Shown here: in pieces, positions 9,020 through 17,752 of the stretch
Layout: every line of letters starts with the position of its first letter
Position numbering within the stretch: the first letter of the stretch is position 1
DNA from: Moraxella porci DSM 25326
Lineage (GTDB): Bacteria > Pseudomonadota > Gammaproteobacteria > Pseudomonadales > Moraxellaceae
Reading direction: 5' to 3'
NCBI RefSeq assembly: GCF_002014855.1
Contig: NZ_MUYV01000011.1
Coordinates: forward strand, 1 to 64,000
Length of the DNA stretch: 64,000 bases
The notes under the pieces: generated by a model
What the model was told of the DNA's origin: nothing
Database searches by the model: none
Seen by the model: the letters and a program-made list of their open reading frames with translations, nothing else
Translations under genes and position numbers: made by a program

Positions 9020-10231
9020 TTACGAACGCCCTGTAGAAAGCCCTGCTTTACCATTGGCAATAATGGTTTTGGCGAGCACTTTCCACGGCGAAAGTTTAGG
9101 GTTTGGCTGTTTACCCTGCCCAATCAGTGCCATCTGATACATATACCAGCCCATGCCCAGCGCCGATGCAAATAGCTTATCCACTTTTTTCACACCTGTC
9201 ACAATCCGCCCTGTGGTGATGGTCTGATAAGTACCATTTTTAATTTGGTTGGGTAAATCAGGTAGGATAGCAAGCGGACGAGCAATACCAATAAAATCCA
9301 AATGTCCACTGTTTAAGGCATCATTCATCGCCTGTTCTGAACGAAAGCCCCCTGTGATAATCAACGGCACTTGACTAACCGCGCGTGCTTTTTCGGCATA
9401 ATCAATAAAAAAGGCTTCACGCTGCTTCGTGCTGGCTTTGGTGGACATCATCGCAGGGCTTTCATAATTGCCACCTGAAATTTCAATAAAATCAATGCCC
9501 AATTCCGACATTTTTTGCACAACTTGAATACTGTCATTTTCATCAAAACCGCCTTTTTGGAAATCGGCTGAATTTAGCTTAAGACCGACCAAAAAGCTTG
9601 GGCTCACCACCGCACGAATTCCTTGATAAATTTCTACCAAAAACCGCATACGATTCTCTAAACTACCACCCCATTTGTCAGTACGCTGATTGTGATGCGG
9701 TGATAAAAATTGGCTCACAAGATAGCCATGCGCCCCATGAATTTATACACCCGAAAACCCTGCTTTTTCAGCAATTTGCGCGGTGTGGGCAAATTGACGA
9801 ATGAGCATCTCAATTTCATTGTCTGCCAAAGCTCGTGGCGGATTGATAAAACCGTCCATGCCTTTTAAGGCAACCGCACTTGGTGCAACAGGCACAGGAT
9901 TAATGACTTTTGGTGATTGCTTACCTGCATGGTTGATTTGCATGATGAGCAAAGTGTCATTTTGTGTACCTGCTTTTGCCCATGCTTTTAGTGTATCTAA
10001 ACTGCGCTCATCGGTAATGACCACATCATTGATAGAGCCTTTGCCGTTTTCCGCCACCATGACGTTGCCCGTTACCGAGATGCCGATACCGCCTTTTGCC
10101 CATGTGTCGTATAGGCGGACAAGTTCATTGGTTGGCTGATTGTGTTTGGCAAGTTGCTCTTCCATGGCGGATTTAAAGAAACGATTTTTGGCGATTTTGC
10201 CATTTGTAAATGTAAAAGGTTGAAATAACAT
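9020..10231 (-). pseudogene. Old yellow enzyme (NADH:flavin oxidoreductase), nonsense-disrupted
   Basis: The two reading frames 10231-9743 and 9742-9020 are in the same frame and together give about 403 residues, normal for the NADH:flavin oxidoreductase family. The only break is a TAA at 9743-9745. It lies in the middle of a conserved stretch reading GFSGV, stop, IHGAHGYL, where the family usually has GVQIHGAHGYL. A single C-to-T change of CAA to TAA explains it. The rest looks intact: FKSAMEE at the N-terminus, QINHAGKQS for flavin and ligand contacts, and GGF then IARPLA near the phosphate-binding end. The gene lies 60 bp downstream of an ArsR regulator gene and shares a palindrome with it. 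It could be a recent mutation or a sequencing error. Confidence 0.85.
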
Positions 10232-10253
10232 AAAATATCCTATTGAGTTAATA

Positions 10254-10271
10254 AGTTTAAAAATTTAAACT
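10254..10271. promoter_or_regulatory. Palindromic operator candidate before the OYE gene
   Basis: AGTTTAAA and TTTAAACT form perfect 8-bp arms around a 2-bp spacer. The site sits between the arsR-type gene and the flavin oxidoreductase gene, 22 bp before the latter's start. It shares the GTTTAA / TTAAAC core with the site at 10649-10664, as expected for two binding sites of one regulator. Confidence 0.55.
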
Positions 10272-10291
10272 GATTGAATAAAAAAATAATA

Positions 10292-10615
10292 CTAATTTGG
10301 TGGATTTTGCTTTGATGGGCAGTGATACGCCATCAGCTGTGCCAATTGCCCCAATTTTTCGGTGGCATCATGCATAGCAATGCTATAAAAACGCTCTTTA
10401 CCCACCTGCTCCACGCTCACCGTACCCGCTTGTAACATAATCTTGAGATGGTGCGACACCGCAGGACGAGATAAATGCAATCGCTCAGTAATATCACCCA
10501 CATTCATTGAGCCATTTTCAAGCAGCAGTTGTAGGATTTTATGGCGATTTTCATCGGAAAGTACGGTAAAAATAGGAGTACAGTCTTTCATCAGAGCCAT
10601 GGTTTGCTGTGGCAT
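10292..10615 (-). CDS. ArsR family transcriptional regulator
   Basis: This 107-residue winged helix-turn-helix repressor has the ArsR/SmtB core: FTVLSDENRHKILQLL for the first helices, DITERLHLSRPAVSHHLKIM as the recognition region, and KERFYSI in the wing. The classical CxC metal site is absent; only Cys12 and Cys99 are present, so sensing may be redox or electrophile based rather than by metal. An AGGTGA ribosome binding site precedes the ATG at 10615. It is upstream of, and in line with, the old yellow enzyme gene, and matching palindromes flank it. This suggests it represses itself and that enzyme gene. Confidence 0.88.
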   Translation of the reverse strand: MPQQTMALMKDCTPIFTVLSDENRHKILQLLLENGSMNVGDITERLHLSRPAVSHHLKIMLQAGTVSVEQVGKERFYSIAMHDATEKLGQLAQLMAYHCPSKQNPPN

Positions 10616-10648
10616 AGGTCACCTTGTGTCATTATTTTGAGTTGATAG

Positions 10649-10664
10649 GTTTAAAAACTTAAAC
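10649..10664. promoter_or_regulatory. Palindromic operator candidate before the arsR-type gene
   Basis: GTTTAA and TTAAAC form 6-bp arms around a 4-bp spacer, 33 bp upstream of the arsR-type start. The core matches the second palindrome at 10254-10271, which supports autoregulation plus control of the downstream gene. Confidence 0.55.
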
Positions 10665-10697
10665 ATATCATACCTTGATACCGTCCATTTGTCAAAT

Positions 10698-10735
10698 AAA
10701 AAACCAAGCTTTTTTTACAAAGCTTGGTTTTGGCA
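10698..10735. terminator. Hairpin terminator downstream of the helicase-tail copy
   Basis: A 10-bp perfect stem (AAACCAAGCT with AGCTTGGTTT) is flanked by A and T runs, so it can work in both directions. It lies after the duplicated helicase 3' end, where the helicase transcript may originally have ended. Confidence 0.75.
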
Positions 10736-10757
10736 ATTAGCCGATTAGATGGCGATT

Positions 10758-10834
10758 TTAGGCATCGCCAAATTTGCGAGTTTTTTGGCTTGGCGTTTGG
10801 CAAAGAATACTTCTTCGACTTCTTTTGGGCGATG
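10758..10834 (-). pseudogene. Duplicated 3' end of DEAD-box helicase gene
   Basis: These 77 bp match 12020-12097, the last codons of the DEAD-box helicase gene, with 3 mismatches and one deleted base by my count. The conceptual peptide reads VEEVFFAKRQAKK, after which the deletion shifts the frame. No start signal or catalytic part is present. It begins 10 bp beyond the WG-repeat gene's stop codon, so the WG-repeat gene is bracketed by two copies of the helicase 3' end in the same orientation. Confidence 0.85.
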
Positions 10835-10844
10835 GCTGGTTTTT

Positions 10845-11867
10845 TTAATATTCAATGCCGACCGTATCTTTTACACCGTCTTTAGTCACAAGCACTTGGC
10901 ATTGGCGCGACTGTCCATCATCCGGTTTGGACTCAATAAACAAACAATGATGCATAAAAATATTATCATATTCAATAGGCAATATTACATCACCACCACG
11001 ACCAAATGCACCAAATTTACCATCCTTTGATACGACGATAACATAATCTTTGATGTTGGAATGTATCGCATCAAACTCAATCGGAATCACGGCTTTGCCT
11101 GTGACATCTATCACCCCATAGCGCATCCGTTCGTCAGACTGGATGCCGACAAATGCAACTGGCTGATTGCTCAGTTTCGAGTTTTGATTGTCTTCAATTG
11201 CAAATGATACTGGATAAAATGGCAATGCTTGATCATAGGATGGCGAGATGACTTCTTTGCCATTTTGGTTAATATAACCAAAGAGACCCCCTTTGCGCAC
11301 CAGTGCCAAACCATTGGAAAAACTGCGCAAATAATCATAATCCAAAGTAAAGTCCACCAATACCCAATAAGGCTGATTAAAATTTGGCGTGCCATCAGCA
11401 TCGGTTACAAACTGGATCACGCCCCATTTACCATCTTTGGATAATGGCAATGCACCCTTGTCAAACTTGCCATGCTTATCATATTCAAATGGCAGTATGA
11501 TACGCCCTTTTCCATCATAGATGCCGTACTGATCATCCAATTTGGCCAAATAAGCCGTACCACCTTGTTGTACCTGCTCATATCGCATTAGGTCATACAG
11601 TTCATTATGTCGAACAGGAACAACCACTTTGCCTGATTGATCAAGCACGCCAAATCGCCCGCTTTTCTTTACAATATATTTCCCTTGAGACGCTACAACA
11701 TCATCATACAATACCATCCAAGATGCCTGCGATGGTGAGTACGACGGTTTTTGTGGCGCATCTGGTGCGTTCGGTTGATTGGGTGATGGCTTTGATTCAG
11801 CATAACTGTTGCTGCCAAGCGTGGCAACAAACAATATAAGCACTGTGGTAAATTGTCGTATTTTCAT
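10845..11867 (-). CDS. Secreted WG-repeat protein
   Basis: This 340-residue protein has an N-terminal signal peptide (hydrophobic core, cleavage near SYA at residues 22-24) and then a proline-rich linker. Its body is made of about six WG (KWG-type) repeats. Recognisable units are RFGVLDQSGKVVVP, QYGIYDGKGRIILPFEYD, KWGVIQF, LFGYINQNGKEVISPSYD, RYGVIDVTGKAVIPIEFD and KFGAFGRGGDVILPIEYD. WG repeats form beta-rich solenoid-like domains often found in exported bacterial proteins of unknown function. It lies alone between a helicase terminator and a duplicated helicase 3' end, which suggests late insertion. Function is not known. Confidence 0.88.
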   Translation of the reverse strand: MKIRQFTTVLILFVATLGSNSYAESKPSPNQPNAPDAPQKPSYSPSQASWMVLYDDVVASQGKYIVKKSGRFGVLDQSGKVVVPVRHNELYDLMRYEQVQQGGTAYLAKLDDQYGIYDGKGRIILPFEYDKHGKFDKGALPLSKDGKWGVIQFVTDADGTPNFNQPYWVLVDFTLDYDYLRSFSNGLALVRKGGLFGYINQNGKEVISPSYDQALPFYPVSFAIEDNQNSKLSNQPVAFVGIQSDERMRYGVIDVTGKAVIPIEFDAIHSNIKDYVIVVSKDGKFGAFGRGGDVILPIEYDNIFMHHCLFIESKPDDGQSRQCQVLVTKDGVKDTVGIEY

Positions 11868-11946
11868 GATACCTTCCTAAATCTACTACTGCAAATTATA
11901 GCATGGCTAAATCCCATTGAGATGCGGTTGTTTTTATTCACCGCCC

Positions 11947-11982
11947 AAAAAACCCAAGAAAAATCAATTTCTTGGGTTTTTG
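11947..11982 (-). terminator. Terminator after DEAD-box helicase gene
   Basis: A 13-bp stem (AAAACCCAAGAAA with TTTCTTGGGTTTT) with a 6-nt loop lies 40 bp after the helicase stop. A and T tracts on both sides would allow termination in either direction. Confidence 0.85.
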
Positions 11983-12019
11983 TCATCTAATTAGCACTGA
12001 TGTAGTACTGATTTGGCAC

Positions 12020-12097
12020 TTAGGCATCGCCAAATTTGCGAGCTTTTTTGGCTTGGCGTTTGGCAAAGAATACTTCTTCGACCGCCTTTGGGCGATG
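12020..12097. repeat. Direct repeat: helicase 3' end, copy 1
   Basis: This is the functional copy of the 78-bp segment that recurs at 10758-10834. The copies are direct repeats 1263 bp apart and enclose the helicase terminator and the WG-repeat gene. Confidence 0.85.
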
Positions 12098-13915
12098 TGA
12101 TGAACGCGCTTTGGCAAATGGCTTGCCGCTTGATTTTGCCCCTTTATCAAAGCTTGGCTTATCTTTACCAAACTTCTCACGGCGATCAAAACGCTCATCA
12201 CGCTCTGTACGACGCTCCGCACGGTCAAATGAACGACGCTCACTACCACCGAAACGCTCCGTGCGACCAAACTCACGCTCACGGCCATAGCCACGATCGC
12301 CACGATGCTCAAAACGATCCGATGAGCGACGCTCTGCACTGTCTTTGGCTTTGTACGGCTTGTCATAAGCCTTGCCAAAATCACGATCACGCTCAAACTT
12401 CGGCTTATCAAACTGACGCTCTGAGCGGTCTTGGCGGTCAAAACGCTCTGAGCGGTCGCCACGGTTGAAACGGTCTTGACGCTCCGCACGGTCAAATGAA
12501 CGACGCTCACTGCCACCGAAACGCTCACGGCTGTCAAATCTTTGCTTATCAAACCCGCGATCAAAACGCTCTGAACGATCACGGCCATCAAAGCGATCCG
12601 AACGACCTTCAAAACGCGGCTTGCGACCATATCCACCACGATCGCCACGACCTTGACCATCACGATCATCACGGCGGCGGTTGCGGCCGCCCTTACGGCG
12701 TGGCTCATCGATGATACCAAAATTACGGCGTGGCTCTAGCCCTTCGATGGTAGCTGTGGTCATATCACGCTTAAGATAGCGGTTGATATTGGCAAGCTGT
12801 TTATTATCATCTAGGCTACACAAGTTCACCGCTACACCTGTACGACCTGCACGACCACAACGACCGATACGATGGACATAGTCTTCGACTTGGCGTGGCA
12901 AATCATAGTTCACCACATGGCTGATGGCTGAGATGTCGATACCACGAGCAGCGACATCAGTGGCGATAAGCAGATCGCATTTGCCTGATTTCATATCACC
13001 GACGATGCGGTTACGCTTACCTTGTGGCAAATCGCCATGCAGATAGCGTGCCTTGTAGCCGACTTCGTTTAGGGTGTCGGCAAGCTTTTCGGTAGATAGC
13101 TTGGTGGCGGTAAAGATGACTGCCTGTTTGATTTCAGGATTGTTCAGCACTTCAAGCAGGATTTTGTTTTTGTGGTTAAAGTCATCACAAAAATACACAC
13201 TTTCATCTATATGCGCTGACTCAACCTTGATCGAGACACGTTCAGGATTGGTGGTGAAGCTCTCAGCAATTTTGCCCACAGCACCATCCCAAGTGGCAGA
13301 CGACATCACCGTTTGGCGAGTGCTTGGGGTGTTTTCTAGGATTTCTTTGATATCATCAGCAAAGCCCATATCCAGCATACGATCGGCTTCATCGAGAATC
13401 AGCATATCCAGACCTGATAAATCGATGCGACCTTCACGCATATGGTCAATCAGACGGCCTGGGGTGGCGACGATGACCTGCACGCCCTTGCGTAGTGCAC
13501 GCAGCTGTCCACCATAAGGTGCACCGCCCACCAAAGGTACGCTAAACATCCCACGCATCCCATCGCCATAGCGACGCACGCTGTCATGCACCTGCAAGGC
13601 AAGCTCACGTGTCGGGGTCAAAATCAGTGCATGGATATGCTTTTCAAGCTTTGGTAAGCGGCTCATCTTATCCAGCACAGGCAGTACAAACGCCGCTGTC
13701 TTGCCAGAGCCTGTCTGAGCTGATAACAGCAAATCACGGCCATTCAAGGCGTGCGGAATGGCTTGGGCTTGGATGGGTGTTGGGGTGGTGTAGCCACTTT
13801 TGGTCAGGGCTTTGATGATGCCTTTGTGCAGACCTAAGTCAGAAAATTGTAGTACGAACTCGCCTGCTTGCTCGTCTGTTTGGGCGGTGTCTGTGGTGTG
13901 TAATTGATCAGTCAT
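12020..13915 (-). CDS. DEAD-box ATP-dependent RNA helicase (RhlE-like)
   Basis: This 631-residue RNA helicase unwinds short duplexes and probably works in ribosome assembly or RNA decay. All DEAD-box motifs are visible: Q motif (FSDLGLHKGI to TPTPIQAQAIP), Walker A AQTGSGKT, PTRELA, TPGR, DEADRMLDMGF, SAT, the RecA2 motif ATDVAARGIDI and HRIGRCGRAGRTG. After residue 400 there is a tail of about 220 residues rich in Arg, Asp, Gly and Phe with many RFD, GGSERRSFDR and DRSERF units. Such tails bind RNA and favour condensates. Its 3' end is duplicated at 10758-10834. The promoter candidate at 14255 would give a long leader of about 330 nt. RhlE versus CsdA-type assignment is uncertain. Confidence 0.92.
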   Translation of the reverse strand: MTDQLHTTDTAQTDEQAGEFVLQFSDLGLHKGIIKALTKSGYTTPTPIQAQAIPHALNGRDLLLSAQTGSGKTAAFVLPVLDKMSRLPKLEKHIHALILTPTRELALQVHDSVRRYGDGMRGMFSVPLVGGAPYGGQLRALRKGVQVIVATPGRLIDHMREGRIDLSGLDMLILDEADRMLDMGFADDIKEILENTPSTRQTVMSSATWDGAVGKIAESFTTNPERVSIKVESAHIDESVYFCDDFNHKNKILLEVLNNPEIKQAVIFTATKLSTEKLADTLNEVGYKARYLHGDLPQGKRNRIVGDMKSGKCDLLIATDVAARGIDISAISHVVNYDLPRQVEDYVHRIGRCGRAGRTGVAVNLCSLDDNKQLANINRYLKRDMTTATIEGLEPRRNFGIIDEPRRKGGRNRRRDDRDGQGRGDRGGYGRKPRFEGRSDRFDGRDRSERFDRGFDKQRFDSRERFGGSERRSFDRAERQDRFNRGDRSERFDRQDRSERQFDKPKFERDRDFGKAYDKPYKAKDSAERRSSDRFEHRGDRGYGREREFGRTERFGGSERRSFDRAERRTERDERFDRREKFGKDKPSFDKGAKSSGKPFAKARSSHRPKAVEEVFFAKRQAKKARKFGDA

Positions 13916-14254
13916 AAGAACCTTGTATCAGTCATGCCCCCACGATGAGCCAATTTTTTGGTCAAAAAACCGACAAGCCAACTCTAAGCAGATGCTTAAG
14001 GCTTGCTACAAAATTGCATTTTGGATTTGGGTGGCGTATTGTCGCTCAACTGCTTGCCGTGGTGCAAAAGCACAATAAAGAACAAGCCAAAATCATCGCG
14101 ACAGTTAGGACTAATAAAGATAAAATAGACAAAGCAGGTGGCAAGCCACAAACTTAGCAAGAAATCATATCATCACATGGGTCAAGTCAAACTTACCCAT
14201 CAAAATCGGTGCGATGTCATCAAAAGCGTGTGTGAATTATTCACGAAAAATGAG
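13916..14254 (-). other. Probable long 5' leader of the helicase gene
   Basis: About 340 bp without a supported gene lies between the candidate -10 element at 14255 and the helicase start at 13915. Long leaders are common in cold-regulated DEAD-box helicase and cold-shock mRNAs, so post-transcriptional or self-regulation is possible. A 70-codon plus-strand frame at 13945-14157 has no ribosome binding site or family resemblance, and I do not call it a gene. Confidence 0.4.
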
Positions 14255-14263
14255 ATTATAGCA
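14255..14263 (-). promoter_or_regulatory. Extended -10 promoter candidate for helicase gene
   Basis: On the minus strand the site reads TGCTATAAT, an extended -10 element. Transcription from here would start about 330 nt before the helicase start codon. Confidence 0.45.
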
Positions 14264-14422
14264 CAGCTTGGATAAAATTACTTGGATTATTTTATAAAAA
14301 TTATGCGTCATGACTTTTTGGCATAAAATTTATCGATTTCATCTTTAAAATTACCCTTTTAGGTGCCATAATACATGGGATATACTATATAAAATAAAAC
14401 TGGTTTGGACAAGGATACAACC

Positions 14423-16789
14423 GTGGTACAGATTCGTGACAGCCTGCCCTTATTGGGTGGCAACAGTAGCAGCATGGATAGTGCGACACTGGCAGCAAGT
14501 TTGGTCGCCAAACAGCTGCATCCTGATTTTAAGGCACAGCTTGCCAATCACAAGCTGGTCAGCGCCCTTGACCACACCAACAGCACCATCAATCCATCCG
14601 ATCTGAATGTCTCAGACATCGACATCGAAGCATGGATTGCCAAAGTGGCTGCTCGTATCGGCAAGGATGATTTGCCCATTTTGCGTAAAGCCTGCCAATT
14701 TGTCCAAATCCAAGTCAACAAACCCCATGTCACCCGCTCAGGTGCCTATATCACAGGCATCGGCATGGCAGATATTTTGGCCTATCTATTCCAAGACGAA
14801 AACGCCCTAGCTGCTGCCATGCTGTATCGCACCGCTCGCCGTGAGCTCGTCAGCATCGACACCATCAACAAAAACTTCGGCGATGACATCGCTCAGCTTG
14901 TCACAGATACGCTAGCGATGGGTAAACTGTCTGAGAGCATCGAGAGCAATAAGCGACTTGAAGATTATTTTGAGAGCAATCAAAGAGACCAATTATCCAA
15001 TATCTATAGTATGCTCATCAGCACCACCAATGATGTGCGCGCGGTACTGATCAAGCTTGCTGAGCGTACCTTTGCGATGCGTGAGCTGTCATTCTCGCCG
15101 CCTGATCGCCAAAAACGGGTGGCTCGTGAGGTAATGACTATCTATGCCCCGCTGGCACATCGCCTATCGATTGCTCAGCTGAAGTGGGAACTGGAAGATT
15201 TGGCATTTCGCTATCTTGCCCCCGAAGAATACAAAAAAATCGCATCGCTACTTGCCGAGAAGCGTAGCGAGCGAGAAGCCTATATCGAGTCAGTCAAAGC
15301 CAAACTCAGTGCCGAGCTTGAACGAGCTGGCATCCAAGGCGAAGTCTCTGGGCGTGTCAAGCACATCTACTCCATCTGGCGTAAGATGAAATCAAAGAAC
15401 CTGTCTTTTGATCAGCTATATGACATCCGTGCCCTCAGAGTGATGGTCAATACCAATGCCGAATGCTACTATACGCTGGGCATCGTGCATGGTCTGTGGC
15501 GGCACATTCCTGAGCAGTTTGACGACTATATCACCAACCCCAAGCCCAACGGCTATAAGTCACTGCACACAGCGGTGATCGCTGAGAATCGCACGCTTGA
15601 GGTGCAGATTCGTACCTTTGATATGCACTTTGAGGCAGAGCTTGGTAAGGCATCGCACGTCAATTATAAAGAAGGACTAAAAGCCAAAAAAGACGATTAT
15701 CTCACCCAAAAAATCAGCTCATTGCGTCAGCTACTGGGTCAAGACATCCCTGATGGCGAAGATGAGATCGATCTGGATGTGGATAATGCCGAGCGGATTT
15801 ATGTCTTTAGCCGTGATGGTGATATCACCGAGCTACCAAAAGGCTCAACAGTGCTAGACTTTGCCTATTATGTACATACCGAAGTCGGCAACCGTGCCCA
15901 AGGCGCTCGTGTCAATGGTCGCTATGTACCACTGACTCATCAGCCAAAGACAGGCGATCAGATTGAGATCATCACCAAATCTAGCCGTGAGCCGAATCGT
16001 GATTGGCTGATGCCGTCACTGGGCTATATCCACACCAGCCGCGCCAAATCCAAACTGCGTCAGTGGTTCAACAAACAAGATCGCGATAAGAATATCGAGA
16101 CAGGCAAGGGACTACTGCTCAAAGAATTTGATCGCCTATCCATCGCCGCCAATCAGGTGAACTTAAGCGACTATTTTCAGACGCTCAATGTCAAATCCGA
16201 AGATGATCTGTATGTCGCACTGGTCATCGGTGATATCAGTGTCACCCAAATCAGCAACTTGGTCGCCCAAAAACTGCACATCGCAGAACCTGCCCAAGAT
16301 GTGCCGACCATCGACATCAAGACACCTGTTCGCACCAATAAATTTAAGATTGAGCTTGATGGCTTTGATAATGTCGAGATGCACCTTGCCAAGTGCTGCA
16401 ATCCTGTGCATGGCGAGCCGATTGCGGGTTTCGTGACTTTTTCAAATGGCGTCAGTATTCACAATCAAGGCTGTCCTGAGTACCTAAGACTGATCGAAAA
16501 AGAACCTGATCGTGGCATTCATGCACATTGGCAAGACAGCTTTGGTCGCTATCAGCCTGTGGTAATTCATGTCGAAGCACAGAATGTCTCAGGATTACTG
16601 CGCGACCTTGTCCATGTCATTGACCGCGAAAAGGTCAATATCAGCCGAGCCGAAACGGTGAGTAATGACGGTGCAATGAGCCATATGAAGTTTTATGTGG
16701 AAGTGGCAGGCATATCGCACTTATCACGCCTGCTCAACAAAATCGAACAACAGCCAGGCGTATTACACGCGCGTCGAGCGACCGCCTAA
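14423..16789 (+). CDS. relA: GTP pyrophosphokinase RelA ((p)ppGpp synthetase I)
   Basis: This ribosome-associated alarmone synthetase has about 788 residues. The N-terminal pseudo-hydrolase domain lacks the His-Asp motif: the position of HDVVEDT is occupied by LYRTARREL, so hydrolysis is not expected. The synthetase domain has GRVKHIYSIWRKM, LYDIRALRVM and NPKPNGYKSLHTAV. A TGS domain (RIYVFSRDGDITELPKGST) and a C-terminal ACT domain follow. I chose the GTG at 14423 because AAGGAT lies 6 bp upstream and the start then reads MVQIRDS, like other RelA proteins; a TTG at 14405 is also in frame. A terminator follows before mutM. A separate SpoT should exist elsewhere. Confidence 0.92.
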   Translation: MVQIRDSLPLLGGNSSSMDSATLAASLVAKQLHPDFKAQLANHKLVSALDHTNSTINPSDLNVSDIDIEAWIAKVAARIGKDDLPILRKACQFVQIQVNKPHVTRSGAYITGIGMADILAYLFQDENALAAAMLYRTARRELVSIDTINKNFGDDIAQLVTDTLAMGKLSESIESNKRLEDYFESNQRDQLSNIYSMLISTTNDVRAVLIKLAERTFAMRELSFSPPDRQKRVAREVMTIYAPLAHRLSIAQLKWELEDLAFRYLAPEEYKKIASLLAEKRSEREAYIESVKAKLSAELERAGIQGEVSGRVKHIYSIWRKMKSKNLSFDQLYDIRALRVMVNTNAECYYTLGIVHGLWRHIPEQFDDYITNPKPNGYKSLHTAVIAENRTLEVQIRTFDMHFEAELGKASHVNYKEGLKAKKDDYLTQKISSLRQLLGQDIPDGEDEIDLDVDNAERIYVFSRDGDITELPKGSTVLDFAYYVHTEVGNRAQGARVNGRYVPLTHQPKTGDQIEIITKSSREPNRDWLMPSLGYIHTSRAKSKLRQWFNKQDRDKNIETGKGLLLKEFDRLSIAANQVNLSDYFQTLNVKSEDDLYVALVIGDISVTQISNLVAQKLHIAEPAQDVPTIDIKTPVRTNKFKIELDGFDNVEMHLAKCCNPVHGEPIAGFVTFSNGVSIHNQGCPEYLRLIEKEPDRGIHAHWQDSFGRYQPVVIHVEAQNVSGLLRDLVHVIDREKVNISRAETVSNDGAMSHMKFYVEVAGISHLSRLLNKIEQQPGVLHARRATA

Positions 16790-16806
16790 CGCTTTAGTGA
16801 TATTGA

Positions 16807-16842
16807 CCAATGCCGTGATAGCAAGCGGCATTGGCTTTTTTA
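16807..16842 (+). terminator. Terminator between relA and mutM
   Basis: CCAATGCCG and CGGCATTGG form a 9-bp stem with a 10-nt loop, then CTTTTTT. It ends the relA transcript 20 bp before the mutM start, so mutM may rely on read-through or on a promoter inside relA. Confidence 0.8.
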
Positions 16843-16861
16843 ACCTATACAGCCAGATACC

Positions 16862-17749
16862 ATGCCAGAATTACCCGAAGTCGAAACCACCAAGGCAAGC
16901 CTTGAGCCACTCTTGCACCAAACTGTCGCCAAAGTCAGCATTCGCTATCCGACTTTGCGTTATGCCATCCCCAAGGACTTAGATTCGCTCATTGGTTTTC
17001 GTCTGATGGCGGTGCGTCGCCGTGCCAAATATCTATTGCTGGATTTTTATCATCAAGCGGATAATCGCCACAAAACCGTGCTTGTGCACCTTGGTATGTC
17101 AGGTAGCCTACAGCAACATCACGACATCGAGCCACGCAAACACGATCATCTGCTCATCGACTTTATCAATGATGATGGCATGGTGACGACACTGCATTAT
17201 CACGACCCCAGACGCTTTGGGATGATATTGTGGACGCACAATGACGACTACATCGATACACCAGACACCGCCGAGCGGTTCTTGGCACACCTAGGCCCTG
17301 AGCCACTCGATGATGCCTTTGATGTCGATTATCTGCGAGCGTTAATTTTCCCTGCCAGCAAAAAACCTGTCGCCAAACCTATCAAAACGCTGATCATGGA
17401 TCAGTCGGTGGTCGTTGGCGTGGGCAACATCTATGCTGCCGAAAGCCTATTTTTGTCGCACATTCACCCTTTGACACCAGCGTGCCACATCGATGATGAT
17501 AAGCTTGAAAAGCTCGTCGCCAATATCAAAGACATCCTTGCCAAAGCCATCATTCAAGGCGGCTCAAGCCTTAAGGATTTCACCGTCGGCGACGGCAAAA
17601 CTGGCTATTTTCAGCAGACGCTACTGGTCTATGGGCGTGATGGTGAACACTGTTATCACTGTGGTAGCCTACTTGAAAATACCAAAATCGGCGGGCGAGC
17701 CAGTGTGTATTGCCCCAGCTGTCAGCCAATCCAAGCTCTCAGCACTTAG
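16862..17749 (+). CDS. mutM: Formamidopyrimidine-DNA glycosylase (MutM/Fpg)
   Basis: This base-excision repair enzyme removes 8-oxoguanine and ring-opened purines and cleaves the abasic site. The N-terminus MPELPEVETT gives the catalytic Pro2 and Glu3. The conserved lysine lies in VLVHLGMSG, preceded by RRAKYLLL. The helix-two-turn-helix contains VVGVGNIYAAESLF. The C-terminal zinc finger reads CYHCGSLL, then YCPSCQ, with four cysteines and the conserved arginine in IGGRASVYC. Length 295 is slightly over the usual 270, with small loop insertions such as the one near residue 125. Confidence 0.95.
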   Translation: MPELPEVETTKASLEPLLHQTVAKVSIRYPTLRYAIPKDLDSLIGFRLMAVRRRAKYLLLDFYHQADNRHKTVLVHLGMSGSLQQHHDIEPRKHDHLLIDFINDDGMVTTLHYHDPRRFGMILWTHNDDYIDTPDTAERFLAHLGPEPLDDAFDVDYLRALIFPASKKPVAKPIKTLIMDQSVVVGVGNIYAAESLFLSHIHPLTPACHIDDDKLEKLVANIKDILAKAIIQGGSSLKDFTVGDGKTGYFQQTLLVYGRDGEHCYHCGSLLENTKIGGRASVYCPSCQPIQALST

Positions 17750-17752
17750 CCA

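Noticed and set aside
11983-12720. A 245-codon minus-strand frame within the helicase gene
   Set aside because: It is the alternate frame of the repetitive arginine-rich tail and has a low-complexity Val/Ser/Ala translation with no family resemblance.
13945-14157. A 70-codon plus-strand frame upstream of the helicase gene
   Set aside because: No ribosome binding site, no recognisable motif, and it lies in the likely helicase leader.
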